DNA of 64,000 nucleotides from CAZLMG01 sp964560765 (lineage in GTDB: Bacteria; Bdellovibrionota_B; Oligoflexia; Oligoflexales; CAZLMG01), in the NCBI GenBank assembly GCA_964560765.1, contig CAZLMG010000017.1:35616-99615 (forward strand), read 5' to 3'. Of this stretch, positions 53,000 to 61,695 are shown piece after piece. The notes below the pieces were generated by a model. It worked only from the letters and a program-made list of their open reading frames with translations. It was not told where the DNA came from and ran no database searches. Position 1 is the stretch's first letter. Every line of letters begins with the position of its first letter. A program made the translations under genes and the position numbers.

Positions 53000-55660
53000 T
53001 CACCACGCGGCATGGCGCCCCAGATCGAGCGACTCGCAACTAGGCTGGGCGCGGTCTCGGCGAAACTGCTGAGCCAAGCTATGAATGTTCCGCTCGTCAC
53101 CGTCTATCTCAAGATCAATGAATGGCGGCGGTACCCGTGATTTTTCCCCACCTGTCATGATGATTTTCCCGGCAAATTCCTGGCGAATGCTAGCAGCCAA
53201 CTGAATGCCCGTGAATCGGCAGTCGCGGCCCAACCAGCGATCAAAGATGAGCCAATCGCTGTGGAGCGCCATGCCACCCTGCCTTTGGGCAAAATCCAAC
53301 AGGAATTCTTCGCCTGAAGCGTAGCGCAAGACACGCGCGGGCGCTAAATGACGCGTCCAAGCGTCCAAGCGTTTTGGGTTGTCATCAATGACGGCAACTA
53401 ACTTAGGTAAATCGACTTGGTTGGGAGCAACTGCGGCGCTTAGTTCTTTCGTCGTCAGGGTCTCTGGCCCATTTGGCAATTTTAGTGCTGCCGCATCAGT
53501 CTGCTCACCTGCGGCTGGTAGCAAAATCATTGTCAGGTATTGGCCATCCTGCTCTAGACTTTGTGTTACTTGGGCTCCGGCAGGCGCAAGCAGGGCCTCT
53601 GCGATCTTCCGGCCGTGGCCGCGCCAGCCCGCGCTGGAATTCTGGATGGTGGGCCGGCAGGGGCGCGCGTGGAGGGCGATCGAATTGCGGATGCGGAGGG
53701 TGATTTGCTGTTCTGCTGCCGAGAATTGGGCCGACACTCGAATCTCTGCGTCGTCTTGACTGGCCTCCATAGCGTTGATCAAAAAGTTCTCCAGCGCGCG
53801 GCAGAGCGGGGCTATTTCCATGTCGACGCGCCAGGCTGGGTCGATTTGGCAGGTCCAGCGGACACGGCGCCCATTTGGGTGACTCTCAAAGGCGCAGATG
53901 ATTCGTTGCACAATCAGTTGCAAAGGCGCGCCGTTGTTGGGCGGGGGAGTCGATGTGCTGCCTGGCTGCAGAAGACTATCAACAAGTTGCTGGACGCGGG
54001 CGAGAGATAAGTCCAGCGCCAGGGTCGCACTGGGGCTAGGTGTTAAGCGGCCGTCGGGATTTTCGCTCGCCGTCTGCAGCATGTGCACGGCTCGGCGCGC
54101 GGCCGCGAGAGGCGCTTTGACATCGTGGGCGAGTCGTTGCGCGCCGCGCATGGTGGCCTGCAGCCTAGCTTCATCCATGAGTCGCTGTTGCTCGGCGCGC
54201 TGGCCCTCCAGGACCTTATTTAGGGTTAAGAGGCAAGGTGCGGCCGCGTCCAGAGCCCTTTGTACGGCGCGGCGTCGCTCATTGCTCGCTACCTGAAACG
54301 TTAAAAAGTGGTTGCCGACTCGAACGCATGGCTGGAGGTCAGTTGAGGCTGGTGGGTCGAAATTGACTGCAAACGATTCGACCGACAGGTGCTGCTGCAG
54401 TGTTGCGCCAACGATCTCAGGCCAGTATTTCTCGCTCTCACCCACCGCGCGCGGCAAGGCGGTCAGCAGCTTGATCAAGGTGAGGCCTAGGGGCCGGGTG
54501 TGCGCTGCTGGAAATCCCCAGAATCGCGATTGGATCAGCGTATCCCATTCAGGAATTTGTCGCTGTCGCGCGCAACGTAGAAGCCGTTGGTCGACTAGTT
54601 TCCATACGGCGAAGGATCCGGTTTTTTGATGTTCAATCATGGCTTTTTGCAGCAGTAGCTCGACGCGAGGGAAGTCGCCGCCACTAAGAGCGATGATGGC
54701 CTGCAGCCGGAAAAATTGGGCGGCAACCAGAGGCAACGCAGGCTCAAGGGCGAACTCTTTCTCGAGTTGCTTCGCTTCAGCCGCCAGTAACGGGCCATAA
54801 CCACGCAACGCGAGCGGCACCATCAAGACCAGCGAGCTAACGGTTCGGTAGCGCTGCACCTGGCCACTAGCTGCCACCCGCTGCCAACGCTGGGCCATCA
54901 TGTCTGCACTGGCAAGCCGACCCGCATAAGCCTGTGCATACATGCCGCTGGCATACTGGAGGCATTGATAGTACGGATCGGGTGATACATAGGCCGCACT
55001 GCGCTCGCTCATCCGACAGGCAAGTTCCAGGCGACCACTCATCAACAAGGAATATGGGAATGCTGCCCACGGGAGGTCGACCATAAATGGCTCTAGACTG
55101 CCATCACGGGCGCTGCGACGTCGTCGTAGCAGCCACCAACAGGTCGCGGTCAAGAATACCCCCAAGTGGCTACCGCGGCCTGCCATGATCAGCATGTGAC
55201 CCCACAGGAACCCACAGCAGATCAGGGGTGCCTTAGATATTCCGCGCAAGCGAATTGCTGCCAGGGTGAGCTGACGAAGGGCACGCCATCCTGCTTTGTG
55301 ATCGACGAAAAATGCGCGGGAGAAATCTGCATAATGAAAAATAAGGTGTGCTAGCGGTGGGGACGTGGATTGGGGCTGCCAGCCTGATGCTTGCGGACGA
55401 GCCCCCATCTTTACCGCCAGCAAGTAACGCTCCGCAGCAACGATATCAAGTAACCGCATGTCACCATTGGACGGCTCTAAGTTTTGTAGGCGCTGATTCG
55501 CCTCGGCTAACTGGCCATGCCAGTGGGCAAGCCAGGCGTCTTTGATGGCGGTAGGCAGTGTGGAGGGAGAAGTGCCGCTGCGGCACAAGTAGTAATTCGA
55601 CCAAGCCCGTTCCTCAGCGCGGTTATTCGAGTGTTTGCAGGCAGCGAAGATCAAAGGCAT
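53000..55660 (-). CDS. Cytosolic hybrid sensor protein: helical-repeat domain, degenerate histidine kinase core, receiver
   Basis: An 886-residue protein without a signal peptide. Residues 1-400 are a helical TPR-like sensor region and ~400-480 a possible GAF-like segment. The HisKA-type dimer/phosphoacceptor is AQRLAHDVKAPL with His512, and the N-box of the ATPase domain is LENFLINAMEAS. The DxGxG box is not recognisable, and only a GHGRKIAEALL remnant of G2 is seen, so kinase activity is doubtful. The C-terminal receiver has the acidic pair VIDDN and phosphoacceptor Asp807, but the conserved Lys near the end is missing. The start at 55660 has GAGGAG and overlaps the upstream gene by 38 nt. 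Last gene of a four-gene operon. Confidence 0.75.
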   Translation of the reverse strand: MPLIFAACKHSNNRAEERAWSNYYLCRSGTSPSTLPTAIKDAWLAHWHGQLAEANQRLQNLEPSNGDMRLLDIVAAERYLLAVKMGARPQASGWQPQSTSPPLAHLIFHYADFSRAFFVDHKAGWRALRQLTLAAIRLRGISKAPLICCGFLWGHMLIMAGRGSHLGVFLTATCWWLLRRRRSARDGSLEPFMVDLPWAAFPYSLLMSGRLELACRMSERSAAYVSPDPYYQCLQYASGMYAQAYAGRLASADMMAQRWQRVAASGQVQRYRTVSSLVLMVPLALRGYGPLLAAEAKQLEKEFALEPALPLVAAQFFRLQAIIALSGGDFPRVELLLQKAMIEHQKTGSFAVWKLVDQRLLRCARQRQIPEWDTLIQSRFWGFPAAHTRPLGLTLIKLLTALPRAVGESEKYWPEIVGATLQQHLSVESFAVNFDPPASTDLQPCVRVGNHFLTFQVASNERRRAVQRALDAAAPCLLTLNKVLEGQRAEQQRLMDEARLQATMRGAQRLAHDVKAPLAAARRAVHMLQTASENPDGRLTPSPSATLALDLSLARVQQLVDSLLQPGSTSTPPPNNGAPLQLIVQRIICAFESHPNGRRVRWTCQIDPAWRVDMEIAPLCRALENFLINAMEASQDDAEIRVSAQFSAAEQQITLRIRNSIALHARPCRPTIQNSSAGWRGHGRKIAEALLAPAGAQVTQSLEQDGQYLTMILLPAAGEQTDAAALKLPNGPETLTTKELSAAVAPNQVDLPKLVAVIDDNPKRLDAWTRHLAPARVLRYASGEEFLLDFAQRQGGMALHSDWLIFDRWLGRDCRFTGIQLAASIRQEFAGKIIMTGGEKSRVPPPFIDLEIDGDERNIHSLAQQFRRDRAQPSCESLDLGRHAAW

Positions 55661-56390
55661 CGCGGGTCTCCTCGGGGAATTGGTCGTCATGACTTAGGAC
55701 GACGCGTTGCCAGTGGGTTGTGCCCCAGGCGATTAAGTGACGACTGCCTGGCAGGGCTGGTGTCGACCAAAGCCAGAGCGGGTCTGTTCCCAGCCCTTGC
55801 AACCACGCCAGTCGAGATAAGTCGCCCAGCGAAGAGATCACCCAGCGGATCCTGGTAGCAGCCGGCGTGGTTCGTGCGGCGGCCGCAGCAGCTCGGTACA
55901 GGAGTCGTCGCCATTGGGCGGGCGGCAATTGCGCCCAACGGTGCAGCACTTCTCCCGGCAAACTAACCATAACCATGTGGTTGTCCCAGAGGGTTTTTTC
56001 TCGATGATGCGGGCTTTGGATGGCAACGCAGATCCCGACCCGCTCTTCCCAGAGGTTGGCTACCGATATGAGTCTTTGACATAACTTCTGTGTATGCGTC
56101 GGCCTGGAGTCATTCTGTGGCAACGCCTCGGGTAAATCACGCGGCCACTGATGAAATTGGGTGTGCGCATTGTCAGATGGGGGAGGTGCATCAATGATGG
56201 TGCTGTCGGCAGGGCGCGCGCCGAGCCAACGCTGCAACCAAAGCAGCCCTCCATAGGCGTCGACTTGCGTGTGACTCACGCAGAGGCGGCCGCCTTCTGG
56301 ATGTCGCATCCAGAAGTGGCAACGCGACCGCGGCAGCCATTGGCTTAAGTCTGCAGCCGCGTCTTCAAGGCATGGCAATGTGGCCGCCAT
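55623..56390 (-). CDS. Probable CAT/condensation-fold acyltransferase-like protein
   Basis: A 255-residue protein with a motif SHTQVDAYGG (HxxxDxxG) around residues 41-50, resembling the HHxxxDG active site of chloramphenicol acetyltransferase, condensation and wax-ester-synthase-type acyltransferases. A later TLWDNHMVMVSLP segment is reminiscent of the GNxxxxxxLP structural motif of that superfamily. It is shorter than most members, so the call is tentative. A GGAGG and a TAAGG lie directly upstream; only two bases separate it from the di-iron gene stop. The neighbours (thioesterase, di-iron oxygenase) fit an acyl-transfer role. Confidence 0.5.
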   Translation of the reverse strand: MAATLPCLEDAAADLSQWLPRSRCHFWMRHPEGGRLCVSHTQVDAYGGLLWLQRWLGARPADSTIIDAPPPSDNAHTQFHQWPRDLPEALPQNDSRPTHTQKLCQRLISVANLWEERVGICVAIQSPHHREKTLWDNHMVMVSLPGEVLHRWAQLPPAQWRRLLYRAAAAAARTTPAATRIRWVISSLGDLSRLAWLQGLGTDPLWLWSTPALPGSRHLIAWGTTHWQRVVLSHDDQFPEETRDAFDLRCLQTLE

Positions 56391-56392
56391 CC

Positions 56393-57145
56393 TTACCTGG
56401 CCTCCGGTACCGCTATGGAGGCGGTGCGTTCGCAATAGCGACGTAAAAACTGTTGCCGCTGTTGGACGAGCTGGTGCGTATACAAACGGGCAAAGTGTTG
56501 ATGCCCACTTGGCAAATCGTTTGCCGGATCTGTTGCGAGGATGGGTGCTGGCGTCCAGGCCGCGAAAACAACGCGCAAATGCTCGGTGTCATGAGCGGTG
56601 CGAAATATTTGATGCGCCTTTTGGTCCAGACGGCGAAAACGCACTAAAGGGAGGATGCCATCGCGTTGTTGTAGCGACGGGATCAGCTGCAGGCCGAGTT
56701 GAACATGGCTCGTCTCGTCTTGCCAGATCAGTTTGTCGATGGCCGCGAGCGCCGGACAGCGGGCCGCATAGAATCGATATTGCAGAGATGCGAGCGATAA
56801 CGCCTCGAGAATCACGTGCAGAGCGTAGGCCTGCTCAGTCAAAGTTTCTAATCCCAACGTCCAGCTATGAAACTCGCTGTGAAAACCCGATGTCGGCACC
56901 TGGCCCCAACTATTCTGGGAAAGCCAACCACTATAAAGCGCTGCATGAGCGCTTTCCTCTTGCCGCTGATTCTTCCAGGCGCGCGCATGGCTGACGCTCA
57001 GTCCTTCTCGCTGCAGCATGTGATCGATCAGGGGTGGCGCAATGCATTCTCCAGACCAGCTTTCTGCCACCAAAAAGGCCAGCTCCTGCTCGGCGGTCAG
57101 GGCGGGATGCAGGCGGCACCGCAGAATTGAGGCCGTCTGAGTCAT
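56393..57145 (-). CDS. Ferritin-like di-iron oxygenase family protein
   Basis: A 250-residue helical protein with the carboxylate-bridged di-iron ligand pattern: Glu29 (VAESW), Glu64-x2-His67 (EESAH), Glu114 (VILEALSL) and Glu144-x2-His147 (DETSH). This is the layout of AurF-like N-oxygenases and related ferritin-superfamily oxygenases acting on small molecules or acyl chains. The start at 57145 overlaps the upstream thioesterase stop as ATGA. Substrate is unknown; the operon suggests an acyl or carrier-bound substrate. Confidence 0.75.
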   Translation of the reverse strand: MTQTASILRCRLHPALTAEQELAFLVAESWSGECIAPPLIDHMLQREGLSVSHARAWKNQRQEESAHAALYSGWLSQNSWGQVPTSGFHSEFHSWTLGLETLTEQAYALHVILEALSLASLQYRFYAARCPALAAIDKLIWQDETSHVQLGLQLIPSLQQRDGILPLVRFRRLDQKAHQIFRTAHDTEHLRVVFAAWTPAPILATDPANDLPSGHQHFARLYTHQLVQQRQQFLRRYCERTASIAVPEAR

Positions 57146-57570
57146 GGGGCACCCCGCTGATAGAATCTTGCGAGCAGTCCTTCGGGCCACGGCGTGGGAG
57201 CTCCACACTTTTTATCGACACAGCACAGGATCAGGCTGAAGGTTGCATGGGTGACTCCGTCGGGCCCAAGCATCTGCCCGTCGATCGTTGCTTCCCTCTC
57301 CGAGTAGGAGGCGACTTGCGAGTGAATGTGAAACTCCTGATCGCCGCATACAGGACGGCGAAAACGGGTGCTCAGCGACTTGACGACCATCGCACACGGC
57401 AGCGTCCCAATTTCGACGAAGCCCAGCCCCAACTGCTGGCGCAGCCCTGCAAATCGGTGTTCGAGAAAGTAGGCAACATAATGTTGGGTATTCATGTGGC
57501 CGTATGGATCGAGTTCGCTAAAGCGCGGCCGATGTTGTGTGTGGAAAACGATGGGACTGGCCATAGACAT
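57142..57570 (-). CDS. Hotdog-fold acyl-CoA thioesterase (4HBT-like)
   Basis: A 142-residue hotdog thioesterase. The helix-starting motif FSELDPYGHMNTQHY contains the catalytic-type Asp21 followed by His25 and Asn27, matching the 4-hydroxybenzoyl-CoA thioesterase/FadM group; length fits a single hotdog. Start with GGGGGA upstream (Met1 or Met3). First gene of a coupled operon with the di-iron protein, the HxxxD protein and the sensor, divergent from sufB. Confidence 0.85.
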   Translation of the reverse strand: MSMASPIVFHTQHRPRFSELDPYGHMNTQHYVAYFLEHRFAGLRQQLGLGFVEIGTLPCAMVVKSLSTRFRRPVCGDQEFHIHSQVASYSEREATIDGQMLGPDGVTHATFSLILCCVDKKCGAPTPWPEGLLARFYQRGAP

Positions 57571-57697
57571 AAGTACGATTCCCCCAAATGCTCGCGGGCT
57601 TCATTCAAGGGGCGTGCCAGGTGAAAAGTACCGAATATGATTTGGCTTTGTCTGGCTCCAATCCAATATCTTGCGGTTTGGCTGGCCGCAGCACGAG

Positions 57698-57725
57698 CCA
57701 GTTGGTTTGATTTTGCGCCAACTGG
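57698..57725. promoter_or_regulatory. 28-bp inverted repeat, candidate operator
   Basis: Perfect 8-bp arms CCAGTTGG/CCAACTGG separated by 12 bp lie between the divergent thioesterase operon (start 57570) and sufB (start 57820). Arm centres are 20 bp apart, about two helical turns, as for a dimeric regulator. It could control either direction. Confidence 0.45.
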
Positions 57726-57761
57726 TGAGATAAGCGAAGTGAACCGGCCTGCAATGATCCC

Positions 57762-57790
57762 TGGAAAAATGTCGACTAAACTGCTATACA
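57762..57790 (+). promoter_or_regulatory. Candidate sufB promoter
   Basis: TGGAAA (57762-57767), a 17-bp spacer and extended -10 TGCTATACA (hexamer TATACA 57785-57790). Within the spacer, TCGACTAAA resembles half of the IscR type-1 site, which would fit control of an Fe-S assembly gene, but a full palindrome is not visible. Confidence 0.4.
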
Positions 57791-57819
57791 ATTCCCCGCC
57801 ACTTTTTTAAGGTGCCGCA

Positions 57820-59256
57820 ATGACAACAAAAAGCGAATTCTCCCGACGGGAATATAAATACGGTTTCATCACCGATATCGAGACGGATGAATTTCCAAAG
57901 GGTTTGGATGAAGGCGTGATCCGCCGATTGTCCGCCGTCAAGGGCGAGCCCGAGTTCATTTTGGAGTTCCGTCTGAAAGCGTTTCGCCACTGGCAGAAGA
58001 TGGGCGAGCCGACGTGGGCGCATGTCTCGTATCCCCCAATCGACTTTCAAGACTTGCGTTACTACTCTGCCCCCAAAAAGAAGGGTGAAGGCCCGAAGAG
58101 TTTGGAGGAAGTAGACGCCGAGTTGTTGCGTACGTTTGCCCGCCTGGGCATCCCCTTGGAAGAGCAAAAGCGACTGACGGGTGTGGCCGTCGATGCAGTC
58201 TTTGATAGCGTATCCGTCGGCACCACGCATAAGGAAACCTTGGCCGAGCATGGCGTGATATTTTGCTCGTTCAGCGAGGCCGTTCGCGATCATCCCGAAC
58301 TGATCGCGAAATATCTCGGATCCGTAGTTCCGTACAAAGATAACTTCTATGCGACCCTGAATTCGGCTGTTTTCAGCGATGGGTCCTTTGTTTACATCCC
58401 GAAAGGCGTTCGTTGCCCCCTTGAGCTTTCAACGTATTTCCGGATCAATGCCGCAGAAACTGGGCAGTTTGAGCGCACCCTCATCGTTGCCGACGAGGGC
58501 AGCTATGTCAGTTACTTGGAGGGTTGTACGGCACCGCAGCGCGATGAAAACCAATTGCACGCAGCAGTTGTTGAGCTTGTTGCGCTCAAGGGCGCGGAAA
58601 TCAAGTATTCAACGGTACAGAACTGGTACGCCGGCGACGAAGAGGGTCGCGGCGGTATCTACAACTTCGTAACTAAGCGCGGGATTTGCCAGGGCGAGCG
58701 CTCAAAGATCTCCTGGACGCAGGTGGAAACCGGTTCCGCCATCACCTGGAAGTATCCGAGCGTGATTCTCAAAGGTGATCATTCCCGTGGTGAGTTTTAC
58801 TCGGTCGCCCTGACCAACAACCGCATGCAGGCGGACACGGGCACCAAGATGATTCATATCGGCAAGAACACGACGAGTCACATTGTCTCCAAGGGCATCT
58901 CCGCTGATGATTCGGTGAATAGCTACCGGGGTCAGGTCAAGATCCTGCCGTCGGCAGAGAATGCCCGAAACTACTCGCAGTGCGATTCCATGTTGGTCGG
59001 TGACCGCTGTAAAGCTAATACCTTTCCTTACATTGAGGTCAAGAATCCGACGGCCACGGTCGAGCATGAAGCCACCACGTCCAAGATCAATGCCGAACAG
59101 ATTTTCTATCTGAAATCGCGCGGCATCAGCGACGAACAAGCCATCAGCATGCTGCTCAACGGGTTCTGTAAGGAAGTCTTCAAAGAACTGCCACTGGAGT
59201 TTTCCGTTGAGGCGGTCAAGCTGCTGGAGATGAAACTTGAAGGTTCTGTAGGCTAA
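57820..59256 (+). CDS. sufB: Fe-S cluster assembly scaffold SufB
   Basis: A 478-residue Fe-S scaffold subunit, close to standard SufB length. Conserved stretches include FDSVSVGTTHKETL, FSDGSFVYIPKGVRCPLELSTYFRIN, SYLEGCTAP, the beta-helix TKRGICQGERSKISWTQVETGSA, and the NSYRGQVKILPSAENARNYSQCDSML segment with conserved cysteine. SufB normally works with SufC and SufD; neither is within the next 5 kb downstream, where nuoB and purH lie, nor upstream in the window. ATG follows AAGG-containing sequence near 57810. Confidence 0.97.
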   Translation: MTTKSEFSRREYKYGFITDIETDEFPKGLDEGVIRRLSAVKGEPEFILEFRLKAFRHWQKMGEPTWAHVSYPPIDFQDLRYYSAPKKKGEGPKSLEEVDAELLRTFARLGIPLEEQKRLTGVAVDAVFDSVSVGTTHKETLAEHGVIFCSFSEAVRDHPELIAKYLGSVVPYKDNFYATLNSAVFSDGSFVYIPKGVRCPLELSTYFRINAAETGQFERTLIVADEGSYVSYLEGCTAPQRDENQLHAAVVELVALKGAEIKYSTVQNWYAGDEEGRGGIYNFVTKRGICQGERSKISWTQVETGSAITWKYPSVILKGDHSRGEFYSVALTNNRMQADTGTKMIHIGKNTTSHIVSKGISADDSVNSYRGQVKILPSAENARNYSQCDSMLVGDRCKANTFPYIEVKNPTATVEHEATTSKINAEQIFYLKSRGISDEQAISMLLNGFCKEVFKELPLEFSVEAVKLLEMKLEGSVG

Positions 59257-59283
59257 ATCCGCAACCCGTGGTAAATAATACAG

Positions 59284-59289
59284 TATAAT
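59284..59289 (+). promoter_or_regulatory. Perfect TATAAT -10 element upstream of nuoB
   Basis: TATAAT at 59284-59289 in the 93-bp sufB-nuoB spacer. No good -35 hexamer stands 17 bp upstream, so strength is uncertain. It suggests nuoB can be transcribed separately from sufB. Confidence 0.4.
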
Positions 59290-59349
59290 TCCGCTTGGTG
59301 AGCCGCGTGGCGATGTGTGCTTGCCGAGTTCTATCAGAGGAAGCTCCCG

Positions 59350-59862
59350 TTGAAACATCCCTTGCAGGCGCTGGAAAATACGATTTTTACGACAAAGGCC
59401 AAGGAGTTGCTCGCGTGGGCGCGCAAGAACTCGCTTTGGCCCTATCCCTTTGGGACGGCTTGTTGCGGCATTGAATATATGGCCGTCGTTGGACCCAAAT
59501 ATGACATCAGCCGTTTCGGCGCTGAGGTGGTGCGCTTCTCGCCCCGACAGGCAGACCTGCTGATCGTCGCCGGGACCATTACCGAGAAGATGGCTCCGGT
59601 CATTAAAAAGGTATGGGAGCAGATGCCCGATCCCAAGTGGTGCATTGCCATGGGTGCTTGCGCTTCCAGCGGTGGCTTTTATCGGGCCTATCACGTACTG
59701 CAAGGCATCGACAGGGACATCCCTGTCGATGTTTACATTGCAGGCTGCCCGCCAACCCCAGAGGCAGTTATTGCGGGCTTGATGACGCTGCAGGACAAGA
59801 TCTTCGCGGATGCCCCCAACCGGCCGTTAGCTGCGGATTTGGGCGGTTCGTCGACAACGTAA
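59350..59862 (+). CDS. nuoB: NADH-quinone oxidoreductase subunit B
   Basis: A ~170-residue complex I subunit carrying cluster N2. Ligands are the adjacent cysteines in GTACCGIEYM, Cys in MGACASSGG and Cys in VYIAGCPPTPEA, all present. TTG at 59350 has AGAGGAAG at good spacing and is preferred; a GTG at 59317 would add 11 residues. It stands alone: no nuoA, nuoC or nuoD flank it, unlike the usual nuo operon. Convergent with purH, 42 bp apart. Confidence 0.95.
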   Translation: MKHPLQALENTIFTTKAKELLAWARKNSLWPYPFGTACCGIEYMAVVGPKYDISRFGAEVVRFSPRQADLLIVAGTITEKMAPVIKKVWEQMPDPKWCIAMGACASSGGFYRAYHVLQGIDRDIPVDVYIAGCPPTPEAVIAGLMTLQDKIFADAPNRPLAADLGGSSTT

Positions 59863-59904
59863 TCTTCGGGTGCGGCTACCGCCGCCCCGAGCCTTTCTTC
59901 TGCC

Positions 59905-61512
59905 TTAGTGGCGAAAGTGCCGCATTCCCGTAAACAACATGCTGACGCCGTGTTCATTACAGGCAGTGATGCTTTCTTCATCGCGCTTGGAGCCACCAGG
60001 CTGGGTTAGGCACTGAATGCCGGCAGCGGCTGCCAAATCCACGCAGTCGCGGAATGGGAAGAAGGCGTCACTGCCGAGGACGGCACCTCGTAACTCTTTT
60101 TGGAAGGCGCGCGCCTTGCGAATGGCGGCTTCCAGCGCATCCACCCGACTCATCTGCCCGGCGCCAATGCCAAGGGTTTCGCCATTTCGCACCAAGACGA
60201 TGGCGTTCGATTTCACATGCTTTGCCACCTGCATGGCAAACAGGGCATCCTGTCGCTGCTCGGTTGTTGGAACGGCTTGTGTGGCCACGCGCCAAGTATC
60301 GGGGGTAAATTTCGCCCGATCATCTTCCTGCAGCAAATAGGCACCTTCGATGGAACGCAGCGTCAGAGCGGCAGCGGCGGGCTGGGCTAGAAAGTTAGCG
60401 GAAACTAAGCGCAGATGGATCTTTTTTGCTAAGGCGTTAAGGGCGCCTGGCGAAAAACCGGGAGCGATGATGCACTCCAAAAATAACTCGCTCATGGCCA
60501 AAGCGCAGGCTTCGTCGACAGCAACGTTCAAGGCGACAATGCCGCCAAAGGCCGATTGCGGATCACCGGCAAGGGCCTTGCGATAGGCGCTAAGGGCAGA
60601 GCCATCGCTGGCCACGCCAACGCCACAGGGATTGGTGTGCTTGATAATTGCCGCGGCTGGCAGCGGCAAAAGATCGCGGACGAGGGCGGCGGCAGCATTC
60701 AAGTCCAGATAGTTATTATAAGAGAGTTCTTTGCCTTGATGAATTGTGATGCCGGCGAGTCCTTGGTCACAATGGTTGGCATCCGCATAAAGTCCGGCCT
60801 GTTGCTGCGGATTTTCCCCGTAGCGCAAGGGGGTTCGTTGCTGCAGTTGCAGTGTCAGGGCGGTCGGCAGTGGAGAATGGTCAGATGCGGCCGCATCCGA
60901 CTTCGCTTGCATGTAGGCAGCGATAGCCGCATCGTAGGCACCAGTCACAGCGAACACTTTTGTTGCTAGCTTCTGCCGTGTCTCGACCTGCGTTCGGCCA
61001 TTGGCCAGAATCTCCGACAAAACCAGCGAATAATCCGCTGGATCACAAATGACGGTCACATGGGCGTAGTTCTTCGCCGCACTCCGCAACATGGAGGGCC
61101 CACCGATGTCGATATGCTCGATAGCGGCGCTCAGCGGCAGTTGTGCCCGAATGGCGGCCTTCTCGAAAGCGTATAAGTTAACAGCGACGATGTCGATGAA
61201 GCGTCCCGACATGTCCGAGAGGGCGTCCACATGAGCCGTTTGATTTCGGTCGCAGAGAAGTCCGCCGTGAATTTTGGGGTGCAGCGTCTTGACCCGGCCA
61301 TCCATGACTTCCGGAGAGCCCGTATACTCGGAGACTTGCGTGACCCGCAAACCGGCATCGACCAGGGCTTTGGCGGTGCCACCGGTGGAAAGGAGTTCAT
61401 ATCCAGCCTTTGCTAGGCCACGGGCGAACTCGACAATTCCCGCTTTATCAGTGACGGAGAGCAGGGCTAGGGGCTTTGATGGGGACTTTTGCGGACTTTG
61501 AGTCAAGGGCAC
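59905..61512 (-). CDS. purH: Bifunctional AICAR formyltransferase / IMP cyclohydrolase
   Basis: A 535-residue enzyme for the last two steps of IMP synthesis. The N-terminal MGS-like cyclohydrolase domain is recognised by LLSVTDKAGIVEFARGL, LLSTGGTAKAL and VKTLHPKIHGGLL; the C-terminal transformylase domain has RYGENPQQQ, catalytic Lys-His in IIKHTNPCGVG and SDAFFPFRD near the end. Start annotated at GTG 61512; a TTG two codons later has better spacing from GAGG. The adjacent sequence shows no other purine genes. Confidence 0.97.
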   Translation of the reverse strand: MPLTQSPQKSPSKPLALLSVTDKAGIVEFARGLAKAGYELLSTGGTAKALVDAGLRVTQVSEYTGSPEVMDGRVKTLHPKIHGGLLCDRNQTAHVDALSDMSGRFIDIVAVNLYAFEKAAIRAQLPLSAAIEHIDIGGPSMLRSAAKNYAHVTVICDPADYSLVLSEILANGRTQVETRQKLATKVFAVTGAYDAAIAAYMQAKSDAAASDHSPLPTALTLQLQQRTPLRYGENPQQQAGLYADANHCDQGLAGITIHQGKELSYNNYLDLNAAAALVRDLLPLPAAAIIKHTNPCGVGVASDGSALSAYRKALAGDPQSAFGGIVALNVAVDEACALAMSELFLECIIAPGFSPGALNALAKKIHLRLVSANFLAQPAAAALTLRSIEGAYLLQEDDRAKFTPDTWRVATQAVPTTEQRQDALFAMQVAKHVKSNAIVLVRNGETLGIGAGQMSRVDALEAAIRKARAFQKELRGAVLGSDAFFPFRDCVDLAAAAGIQCLTQPGGSKRDEESITACNEHGVSMLFTGMRHFRH

Positions 61513-61695
61513 ACCTCACAATCGACGGGTGGATGGGGGCCTCGGAATGCGTTTGTTTGTAAGTCATATCTCGCTGTTTTGAAAGCAAAAACAAAAACAT
61601 GCTAGCGTCTGGCCAAAAGCTGGGTATGTTGCGCCCACACGATTCAAAGGTGGCCCTTCGGAGTGCCGCCAGTCGCTGTCCCAAAGGAGCTTTCG

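Noticed and set aside
57784..58293. 169-residue minus-strand frame upstream of the thioesterase
   Set aside because: Antisense to the 5' half of sufB, lacks a ribosome site and family similarity.
58702..59703. 333-residue open frame antisense to sufB and nuoB
   Set aside because: It lies fully opposite conserved sufB and nuoB coding sequence and has no recognisable domain; typical antisense shadow in GC-rich codon usage.
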